From an uncultured Porphyromonas sp. (GTDB taxonomy: Bacteria; Bacteroidota; Bacteroidia; Bacteroidales; Porphyromonadaceae): a stretch of DNA of 19,623 bases. A program made the translations under genes and the position numbers. The DNA lies in assembly GCA_945875135.1 (NCBI GenBank), contig CAMCJO010000004.1, positions 1 through 19,623 of the forward strand, written 5' to 3'. Below the pieces are notes generated by a model, which made no database searches, was not told the DNA's origin, and was given only the letters and a program-made list of their open reading frames with translations. This document shows, piece by piece, positions 7,271 through 13,496 of this stretch; positions within the stretch are counted from its first letter, which is position 1; every line of letters begins with the position of its first letter.

Positions 7271-8074
7271 CTAGAGCGTTGCGAGCAGACCATTGTCCGC
7301 AAAGCTCAGGTAGTGCGACCGCTCACCGTCGGAGGTGACTGAAGCGTGATAGCGACCGAGGATGATGTGATCGTTGAGACGTATGTTGCAGACAGAGGCT
7401 ACCTGCTTGACTCGCTTGGTGAGATCTACGTCCTCGGCACTGGGCTGTAGGTGACCCGTGGGGTGGTTGTGCGCAAGGATGATCGCCGAGGCGTAGAGCG
7501 TGATAGCGGGAGCCAAGATGAGTCGCAGATCGGCTACAGCGTGGCTGACGCCTCCTGAGGAAACTAAGACATTCTTGATGACTCGTCCCGAAGCATCTAG
7601 GTAAAGGCACCTTAGCTCCTCATGATCCAAGTCCTCGAGATGACGTCGTAAAACGCGGTAAGCGTCTAGGCTACATGTGATCGGCGTGCGCTGAGGCGGT
7701 GGTGTGTCTCGTAGTCTGCGTCCCAGCTCGATGGCCGCCAGTATGGTGCAGGCGCGAGCATCGCCTAGTCCGGCAAATCGCTTTTTCTTTTCTCCAGGTA
7801 TGCTTCCAGTGAGGTAGGCATGGTCTATCTCTAGGAGCTTACCTAAGTCATTATCTAGACCAGTCATGAGCTTCTTAGCTAGGTCTAGCGCTGTGTCCTG
7901 CTCCGTGCCAGAATTGATGAAGATAGCCAGCAACTCAGCGTCTGAGAGGTTGCGAGCACCAAGTCTGAGGAGCTTCTCGCGAGGACGATCCTCTTCGCTC
8001 CACTGCTTGATGGTGTTTTTAGTAGAGCTTTGGGAGGATGGCTTAGCTGGCTGAAGGGGTTTGTCTGCTTTCAT
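7271..8074 (-). CDS. radC: RadC family JAB1/MPN (JAMM) domain protein
   Basis: 267 residues. An N-terminal helix-hairpin-helix region (about 40-122, including AGLGDARACTILAAIELGRR) precedes a JAMM-like metal domain with HNHPTG (202-207) and the ligand set His202, His204, Ser212, Asp215. The upstream SSGGVSHAVAD (172-182) is also typical. RadC was named for a DNA repair phenotype, but its real activity is unsettled; the JAMM fold is usually a metalloprotease, so I do not assign a reaction. The start codon directly abuts the miaA stop (TAG ATG), implying translational coupling. The Lys/Ser/Gln-rich first 20 residues look unstructured. Confidence 0.9.
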   Translation of the reverse strand: MKADKPLQPAKPSSQSSTKNTIKQWSEEDRPREKLLRLGARNLSDAELLAIFINSGTEQDTALDLAKKLMTGLDNDLGKLLEIDHAYLTGSIPGEKKKRFAGLGDARACTILAAIELGRRLRDTPPPQRTPITCSLDAYRVLRRHLEDLDHEELRCLYLDASGRVIKNVLVSSGGVSHAVADLRLILAPAITLYASAIILAHNHPTGHLQPSAEDVDLTKRVKQVASVCNIRLNDHIILGRYHASVTSDGERSHYLSFADNGLLATL

Positions 8075-9043
8075 CTATTGGTCTGTGGCTGGGGTGAGTA
8101 AGTCTTGCTGGATGCGCTCTAGGAGGGGCTCCCAAGGTGTGGAGAGGTCGAGCGGAGCGAATTCGGGATGGCGACGCTGCCAGGTGAGCTGCTTGCGAGC
8201 GAAGTGACGACTGTTGCGCTGTATGAGACGTATTGCCTCTGTCAGATCGTACTGCCCATCGAAGTGTGCGAAGAGCTCTTTGTATCCTACCGTATTGAGT
8301 GCATTGAGCTGTCGATGAGGATAGAGTGCCTTGGCTTCCTCGACCAAACCCTCCTCGATCATCATCTCCACGCGCTGGTTGATGCGTTGGTAGAGCTCCT
8401 CACGGGGACGTGTCAGGGCATAAGTGAGCAGACGGAAGGGACGCTCGGCATTTTCGCCCGAGTGGTAAGAGGAGAGTGGCGCCCCGCTGCTGAGATACAC
8501 CTCTAGCGCATGCATCACACGACGATGATTGCAGTGGTCTACCTTATTATAGTACAGCGGATCGACGAGCTGTAGCTCAGAGAGGATGCCTGCCAGCCCC
8601 TCTCTCTGATAACGCTCGTGGAGCTGCGCTCGCACCTCAGGATCAATGGGGGGGATATCGTCAATTCCACTACAGATAGCGTCGATGTAGAGCATAGACC
8701 CACCGCAAAGGATGACGACGGGCTGCTTCCGAAAGAGTTGCTCTAGGCACTCCATCACCTCCAGCTCATAGCGTCCGGCACTATACTGCTCGGTGATCTT
8801 ATGGGTCGCTACGAAGTAATGAGGAGCCAGTCGCCGCTCTTCTTCCGTTGGGGTGGCGGTGCCGATCGGCATGCCACGATATATCTGCCGAGAGTCTGCC
8901 GAGAGGATAGGTAGGGGCTGGGAGGGGGAGCCTAGATGACGCGCCACTGCTATAGCAAAGGAGGTCTTCCCTACACCCGTAGCTCCTGTGAGTACGATCA
9001 GTGTAGGGGAGACCTCCTTTAGTTTGCTAGGGTAGTAGCTCAT
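8075..9043 (-). CDS. miaA: tRNA dimethylallyltransferase
   Basis: Adds the dimethylallyl group to A37 of tRNAs that read codons starting with U, before MiaB thiomethylation. Seen: P-loop GATGVGKTS (20-28), SADSRQIYRGMPIGTA (48-63, with the catalytic Asp50), HYFVATH (75-81) and the later KQLTWQRR motif near the C-terminus, all family hallmarks. 322 residues, normal. The N-terminus MSYYPSKLKEVSPT is a little longer than in many homologues. It lies 19 bases after the pRiA4b-like gene and abuts radC. A run of seven Gs (8648-8654) lies inside the coding sequence. Confidence 0.95.
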   Translation of the reverse strand: MSYYPSKLKEVSPTLIVLTGATGVGKTSFAIAVARHLGSPSQPLPILSADSRQIYRGMPIGTATPTEEERRLAPHYFVATHKITEQYSAGRYELEVMECLEQLFRKQPVVILCGGSMLYIDAICSGIDDIPPIDPEVRAQLHERYQREGLAGILSELQLVDPLYYNKVDHCNHRRVMHALEVYLSSGAPLSSYHSGENAERPFRLLTYALTRPREELYQRINQRVEMMIEEGLVEEAKALYPHRQLNALNTVGYKELFAHFDGQYDLTEAIRLIQRNSRHFARKQLTWQRRHPEFAPLDLSTPWEPLLERIQQDLLTPATDQ

Positions 9044-9062
9044 CGGAGAGGAAAGCTACGTC

Positions 9063-9608
9063 TTACTCTTCATCTACGATGCTAAAGCCATCGCTGGAGA
9101 GTTCGTCAGCGTTAAAGAGCTCCTCGTCGAAGGCTTCGTCCATCATCCCTAAGGGAGCATCGCCAGAGAGCGCGTCACCGCCCAGACCTCCGACAAATTC
9201 CTCGGGATCGGTCTGTCGAGGCTTCTTGCCCTCTAGAGAGATGATCTCAGGGCTGGGCATAGAGCCACTATGTATCTTGACTAGCTGCAGGCGTAGATAA
9301 CGATCCTCAAAGAGATCATAGAGGTAGCGCATCCGAGCTCCCGTCTCGTCCAGTAGATCCTCTAGACGTGTCTCTTCGATATCATATTGATTGCCTGCGT
9401 CGGTCTCAAAGAAGTCGCTGGAAGCTACCTGTCCTATGTTTTGCCAGCGATCATCGCAGAGGTAAAACATACCAATCGATGCTGGATCGAAATCTAGGGT
9501 ATCGATCAGCAGGTCCATAAGCTGTGCAAAGGTAGCATCAGCCTGTATCTCAAAGTCTAGAGAGAAGGTCTCCTCAGCCTCGGAGCTTACGTGATAGTGA
9601 TGTATCAT
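9063..9608 (-). CDS. Plasmid pRiA4b ORF-3-like protein (function unknown)
   Basis: 181 residues, strongly acidic, no signal peptide or membrane segment. The first 115 residues (FSLDFEIQADATFAQLMDLLIDTLDFD, with LYDLFEDRYLRLQLVKI near the end) look like the pRiA4b ORF-3/IS1096 TnpR-like domain, a small cytoplasmic fold of unknown role that was named from plasmid and IS passengers. The tail (about 130-181) is an Asp/Glu-rich, probably disordered stretch. It is locked between folE and miaA with gaps of 42 and 19 bases, so here it behaves as a resident operon member rather than mobile cargo. Family assignment is from pattern recognition, moderate certainty. Confidence 0.7.
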   Translation of the reverse strand: MIHHYHVSSEAEETFSLDFEIQADATFAQLMDLLIDTLDFDPASIGMFYLCDDRWQNIGQVASSDFFETDAGNQYDIEETRLEDLLDETGARMRYLYDLFEDRYLRLQLVKIHSGSMPSPEIISLEGKKPRQTDPEEFVGGLGGDALSGDAPLGMMDEAFDEELFNADELSSDGFSIVDEE

Positions 9609-9650
9609 AAAGAGAATGTCGTGCTGTGTGAACTAAATGACTATGCCAAG

Positions 9651-10274
9651 CTAACCTCTACGCACTAGGTTGAAAAACTCCTCGCGCGTCTTCGACTCTT
9701 TGAAGGCGCCCGTGAAGTCGCTCGTCGTGGTGAGCGAGTTTTGCTTCTGTACACCACGCATCTGCATACACATGTGCTGAGCCTCGATGACGACGATGAC
9801 GCCTAGCGGTGAGAGTGCCTGCTGGATGCAGTCTTTGATCTGTGTGGTCAGTCGCTCCTGCACCTGTAGGCGACGGGCGAAGACATCGACGATACGCGGT
9901 ATCTTGCTGAGCCCCGTGATATACTTGTTGGGGATGTAGCCTACGTGCACCTTGCCAAAGAAAGGTAGCATGTGATGCTCGCAGAGAGAGTAAAAGTCTA
10001 TATCCCGTACGATGACCATCTGCTGATAATCCTCTCTAAATGTGGCAGCACGTAGGATCGCTAAGGGATCTTCCTGATAGCCCTTGGTGAGAAAGTGAAG
10101 TGCCTTGGAGACTCGCTCGGGAGTCTTGAGTAGCCCTTCGCGTGTCGGGTCTTCGCCTAGCTCTGTGAGGAGTGCCTTGACGTGCTCTTTCATTCTCTCT
10201 AGTTGTGGATCAGGTAGGAAATCGTTGACCACGTAGTTTTGATCAGTGTGTAATATGTGCTGGGGCTCTTCCAT
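9651..10274 (-). CDS. folE: GTP cyclohydrolase I (type IA)
   Basis: Converts GTP to 7,8-dihydroneopterin triphosphate, the first step of folate and also of queuosine/preQ0 synthesis. The zinc ligands are visible: Cys98 and His101 in [10 protein letters not shown] and Cys169 in [11 protein letters not shown]; the substrate loop includes [20 protein letters not shown] (111-130). 207 residues, normal for the family. The ATG at 10274 follows a 72-base gap after the SPOR gene that contains a run of nine Cs on the coding strand. Sharing a transcript with miaA is compatible with a link to tRNA modification, but that is inference. Confidence 0.96.
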   Translation of the reverse strand: MEEPQHILHTDQNYVVNDFLPDPQLERMKEHVKALLTELGEDPTREGLLKTPERVSKALHFLTKGYQEDPLAILRAATFREDYQQMVIVRDIDFYSLCEHHMLPFFGKVHVGYIPNKYITGLSKIPRIVDVFARRLQVQERLTTQIKDCIQQALSPLGVIVVIEAQHMCMQMRGVQKQNSLTTTSDFTGAFKESKTREEFFNLVRRG

Positions 10275-10298
10275 ATATGTAAGATGGTTTTCAGAAAA

Positions 10299-10307
10299 GG
10301 GGGGGGG
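10299..10307 (-). promoter_or_regulatory. C9 homopolymer tract upstream of folE
   Basis: Nine consecutive Gs on the plus strand (Cs on the coding strand) lie in the SPOR-folE gap, with 24 bases between the tract and the folE ATG. A second tract of eight lies at almost the same distance (23 bases) before the DUF1599 gene. Such tracts can change length by slippage. An effect on expression is inference. Confidence 0.4.
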
Positions 10308-10346
10308 AGTAATGATAAGTCTATGGGTAACTACTCCGAGTAAATC

Positions 10347-10817
10347 TTAGCGCACGCGAACTTTCTCTCGCACGATGTAGGCTTCTCGCATTAAGCGTGG
10401 GTGGGAGGCACGCAGAGCGTTGAGTTGCTGCTGAGCTTCTTGTCGCGAAGAGTAGTCTCCGATCGATAGACGCCAGAAGGGTGCGCTATAAGTGACGTAA
10501 GAAGAGAGCTCAGGCGCTACTCCTCTTACTTGGCTGGCTAAGCGATAGGCTTCCTGCTTAGCTCCGCGCATATTGCTCGTATAGATTTGTATGCGATACC
10601 CCGAGATGATACTACCTGGGGCGTGAAAGGTCTTCCCCACGAGAGCGCGCAACCAGTTGGGCTGAGTGATAGTCACCTGCCCCCCACTGTTTTGTGTCGT
10701 TATCTGGGCAAAGATGTCCTGCCCCTGAGTGCGCTCCTGAGCCACAAGTGAGCCAGAGAGTATGGTAACACTCAAGAGTAGGACGAGCGAATGCCTGATG
10801 GACGCTAGAAGCCTCAT
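10347..10817 (-). CDS. Exported SPOR-domain protein
   Basis: 156 residues: a Sec signal peptide (1-26, hydrophobic LVLLLSVTILSGSLVA, cut near AQ), a short linker, then a SPOR domain (about 72-150: YRIQIYTSNMRGAKQEAYRLA and FWRLSIGDYSSRQEAQQQLNAL). SPOR domains bind glycan strands stripped of peptide side chains, mostly at division sites, so this is likely a periplasmic peptidoglycan-binding protein. No lipobox is seen. The start overlaps the tpiA stop by 4 bases (ATGA), implying coupled translation. The same tpiA-SPOR-folE order is known to me from Bacteroides. Confidence 0.88.
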   Translation of the reverse strand: MRLLASIRHSLVLLLSVTILSGSLVAQERTQGQDIFAQITTQNSGGQVTITQPNWLRALVGKTFHAPGSIISGYRIQIYTSNMRGAKQEAYRLASQVRGVAPELSSYVTYSAPFWRLSIGDYSSRQEAQQQLNALRASHPRLMREAYIVREKVRVR

Positions 10818-11578
10818 TTGTTTGCGGTGATAATAGGTAAGAATGTATCAGCCTTGAGGGCAGCTCCTCCGATGAGTCCACCATCGACATCGGGCTGTGA
10901 GAAAAGCGCGTCAGCGTTTGAAGCCTTACAGCTACCACCGTAGAGGATAGTGGTAAGATCTGCGAGCTTTTGGTCAAAGATAGATGCTACCGTCTGGCGA
11001 ATGTGCTGGTGCATCTCTTGCGCCTGCTCCGGTGTTGCCGTCAGGCCTGTGCCGATAGCCCATACAGGCTCGTAAGCGATGACGATCTGCGCCATCTGCT
11101 CGTGTGAGAGATGTCCGAGGGAGCCACGTAGTTGCTCATCGACCACTTCGAAGTAGCGATTGCCTTCACGCTCTGCTTGCTGCTCGCCAACGCAGAAGAT
11201 GACCTTCAGCCCATGAGCGAGAGCTTGATCGATCTTCTGAGCTAGTAGCTCGGCACTCTCCTTGTGATAAGCACGACGCTCGCTATGCCCGATGATGACG
11301 TAGGTGCAACCACAGGAGCGTATCATCTCAGCTGACACCTCACCAGTGTAAGCTCCAGCATCGTGTGCTGAGCAGTCCTGTGCAGCATACTCGATGTTGC
11401 TTCCTGCGAGTAGCCCCTTCATCGCTCCTAGATGAATGTAGGGCGGAGCTAGGATTACCTTACAGGGATTGTTGAGCTTTGCCACCTGCTCTTTGATTTC
11501 TGTGATGAGCTGAAGCCCTGCATCGAGGGTCATGTTCATCTTCCAGTTTCCAGCTACGATGAGTGTTCTCTTGTCCAT
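10814..11578 (-). CDS. tpiA: Triosephosphate isomerase
   Basis: Interconverts dihydroxyacetone phosphate and glyceraldehyde 3-phosphate in glycolysis. All active-site residues are present: Asn11 and Lys13 (AGNWKMN), His98 (IIGHSERR) and Glu170 (IAYEPVWAIGTG), with the phosphate-gripping GGS (YGGSCKASN) further on. 254 residues, normal. The open frame extends 30 codons upstream to 11668, but that part overlaps the previous gene and is not conserved in kind; the ATG at 11578 (MDKRTLIVAGNWK) is the right start, 16 bases after the upstream stop. The stop overlaps the SPOR gene start by 4 bases. Confidence 0.97.
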   Translation of the reverse strand: MDKRTLIVAGNWKMNMTLDAGLQLITEIKEQVAKLNNPCKVILAPPYIHLGAMKGLLAGSNIEYAAQDCSAHDAGAYTGEVSAEMIRSCGCTYVIIGHSERRAYHKESAELLAQKIDQALAHGLKVIFCVGEQQAEREGNRYFEVVDEQLRGSLGHLSHEQMAQIVIAYEPVWAIGTGLTATPEQAQEMHQHIRQTVASIFDQKLADLTTILYGGSCKASNADALFSQPDVDGGLIGGAALKADTFLPIITANK

Positions 11579-11594
11579 GATATATGTGTATTGA

Positions 11595-12896
11595 TTATTT
11601 ATTCTTGATTTGATACTCGGAGTATTTAGCCTTATCCTCCCACTGGATGGTTTGGATGAGCATGACAAGGCAAAAGACGATCCACGCAGCGAGGAGCCCC
11701 CAACGCTCTAGGTGCAGACCCGCGTGAGGTGCTTGTCGTAGCATGGAGGAGAGCTTTTCGTAATCCTTGTCTGTATACTCGTCAGGCAAGTCTCGAGCCG
11801 CCTTCTTGTCTAGGATGACTCCGTCAGAGATAAGCATGACAGAGGGCTGAGCCCGTGCCATGGTCTTGATAGTTGTAGCATCGCAGAAGTAGAGCGGGTA
11901 GGCGGCTGCCGTCTTATTGCGCCAGCGTCCGCGCTCTTCGGCTGTACTGCCAGAGATGCCGTACATAGCGACACCGACAGACTCGGCCCACTCATAGAGC
12001 GCGTTGAGCTTGCGCCCGATCTGTATGGGCGTCGTCTCCCAGTTTGGCGTTATAACCCATATCTGCGGACTCTCATTGAGTAGCATCGTCTGGGTTACCT
12101 CACGCTCTGTGGCTTGCTGAGAGCTGCCGCCAGCATAGATCGCAAAGTCCATGACGGGAGGCTTGTAGCCCTCCTTGATGACTTGCTCTTGGCGGTCGAT
12201 GTAAGTCCATGTCGAGTCGGGGAGCTCCTCCATGTTGAATGTCTCTCGCAGTCCATTCTTCTCATAGATAAAGAGGTATTCGATCTCCTCTTGAGGAGCG
12301 TTCTCAGGGATCATCGTCAGCTCTCGCAGCGAAGCTCCGATCTTATAGGGACGAAAGTCTATGAGCGGTAGATGCCTTAAGTTTCCTCCCACGAAAATGC
12401 CCCAGCCTAAGAGGAGCAAGGCCTCTGCCACAAATGCTGTTGTGCCTCGTAAGGGACGACTAGCCTTGCGATAGGTCAGGAGGTAAACGATCGTGATCGC
12501 CATGAAGAAGACGTTCTTACCAAAGGTCTGCCAGTTGGTGAGCTTGAGCGCATCACCAAAGCAACCACAGTCGCTGATAGGGTTAAAGAGAGCTAGATAG
12601 AGTGTCAAGAGCGTCATCACGCCCATAAAGATCGTGGTAGCCCATGCTGTGACCTTCCTCCACAGTCCCATTAAGAGAAAAGCACCGAGGAGAAACTCAA
12701 AGGAGCAGAGTGCGACCGAAAGGGCCGGAGCCATAGCTCTCCAGCTCCCCAGTCCCATCACTCTGAGGTACTCCTCTATCTTGATAGCACCTCCCATAGG
12801 GTCTACTCCCTTGACAAATCCCGAGAAGAGTAGCAGAGCCACTAGTATGATGCGGGAGAGTTCGGATAGGATGTATTGGACTCGTTGACGGCTCAT
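11595..12896 (-). CDS. DoxX/MauE-like membrane protein with C-terminal thioredoxin-like region (BT_3928 family)
   Basis: 433 residues. Four N-terminal membrane helices (about 15-32, 55-78, 84-105, 125-142) form a DoxX/MauE-type bundle; the conserved SDCGCFGDALKL (108-119, Cys110 and Cys112) follows the third. A fifth helix lies near 154-171 and a sixth near 398-416. Between them, about 200 residues face one side of the membrane and look like a thioredoxin fold (WVITPNW, VGVAMYGISG, YPLYFCDATTIKTMARAQPSVMLISDG), but without a CXXC pair. MauE relatives act in disulfide or redox chemistry of envelope proteins, so a redox role is plausible but unproven. Neighbours DUF1599 and tpiA match the Bacteroides order. 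Confidence 0.75.
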   Translation of the reverse strand: MSRQRVQYILSELSRIILVALLLFSGFVKGVDPMGGAIKIEEYLRVMGLGSWRAMAPALSVALCSFEFLLGAFLLMGLWRKVTAWATTIFMGVMTLLTLYLALFNPISDCGCFGDALKLTNWQTFGKNVFFMAITIVYLLTYRKASRPLRGTTAFVAEALLLLGWGIFVGGNLRHLPLIDFRPYKIGASLRELTMIPENAPQEEIEYLFIYEKNGLRETFNMEELPDSTWTYIDRQEQVIKEGYKPPVMDFAIYAGGSSQQATEREVTQTMLLNESPQIWVITPNWETTPIQIGRKLNALYEWAESVGVAMYGISGSTAEERGRWRNKTAAAYPLYFCDATTIKTMARAQPSVMLISDGVILDKKAARDLPDEYTDKDYEKLSSMLRQAPHAGLHLERWGLLAAWIVFCLVMLIQTIQWEDKAKYSEYQIKNK

Positions 12897-12927
12897 AGGG
12901 TTATCTATAAATGGCGTGTACTATACC

Positions 12928-13464
12928 TTAGTCAAAGCGTAACTTGATCAGTGCAAAGATAGCGTAGTTTATCATATCCTGGTAGTTAGCCACTATGCCT
13001 TCGCTCACGAGTGTCTTGCCGGCGAGGTCTTCGATCTCCTTGGTGCGGAAGACCTTCGTCAGTATGATATCGGTTATCGAGCTAATGCGCATCTTGCGCC
13101 ACGCCTCGTCGTAGTCGTGGTTCTTGTCGACCATCAGCTGGTAAGTCTCCTCGATGAGCTGGTCGTATAGCTCGAGTGCCTCTTCGGGCGATAAGTCGGG
13201 CTTGTCACTCGGAGTGCGCTCTAGCTGTATGAGACCGATGATGCCGTAGTTAACGATGCCGATATATTCGTTGTCCACATCCTCATCGACACGTTGCTCC
13301 GCTTTGGTCTCTAGGGAGCGTATGCGTAGTGCCTTGATCATGATCTGATCGGTGAGTGAGGAGGGGCGTAGTATGCGCCACGAAGCTCCATAGTCGTGTA
13401 GCTTCTTGGCAAAAAGCGTCCTACACTCTGCGACTACCTTATGATACTGCTGCTCTGTATTCAT
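12928..13464 (-). CDS. DUF1599 protein, internally duplicated (nucleotide-modification-associated type)
   Basis: 178 residues, soluble, built from two copies of one domain. Copy 1 has KLHDYGASWRILRPSSLTDQIMIKALRIRSLE (21-52) and ends GIVNYGIIGLIQL (69-81). Copy 2 has KNHDYDEAWRKMRISSITDIILTKVFRTKEIE (114-145) and ends YQDMINYAIFALIKL (161-175). The shared pattern is KxHDYxxxWRxxRxSSxTDxIxxKxxR. DUF1599 is common in Bacteroidota and has been linked by others to nucleotide-modification genes; no reaction is established. The invariant His, Asp, Trp and Arg suggest a ligand or metal site. It lies 32 bases after lon (a gap with a C8 tract) and 31 before the DoxX-like gene. Confidence 0.82.
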   Translation of the reverse strand: MNTEQQYHKVVAECRTLFAKKLHDYGASWRILRPSSLTDQIMIKALRIRSLETKAEQRVDEDVDNEYIGIVNYGIIGLIQLERTPSDKPDLSPEEALELYDQLIEETYQLMVDKNHDYDEAWRKMRISSITDIILTKVFRTKEIEDLAGKTLVSEGIVANYQDMINYAIFALIKLRFD

Positions 13465-13469
13465 AGACT

Positions 13470-13481
13470 CTAAAGCTTTAG
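13470..13481. repeat. Perfect 12-bp palindrome next to the DUF1599 start
   Basis: CTAAAGCTTTAG is a perfect palindrome 5 bases upstream of the DUF1599 ATG, in the place where a ribosome site would be. It may be an operator or chance; nothing decides this here. Confidence 0.3.
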
Positions 13482-13487
13482 GGTGAA

Positions 13488-13495
13488 GGGGGGGG
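13488..13495 (-). promoter_or_regulatory. C8 homopolymer tract between lon and DUF1599
   Basis: Eight consecutive Gs on the plus strand (Cs on the coding strand) begin one base after the lon stop codon and end 23 bases before the DUF1599 ATG. Position relative to the start closely matches the C9 tract before folE. Confidence 0.4.
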
Positions 13496-13496
13496 A

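Noticed and set aside
8648..8654. G7 run inside miaA as a phase-variation switch
   Set aside because: The frame is intact, the run encodes ordinary Pro residues, and seven is short; there is no sign of an off-state variant here.
11578..11668. 30-residue N-terminal extension of TpiA
   Set aside because: The family begins a few residues before AGNWKMN, and the extension runs inside the preceding gene.
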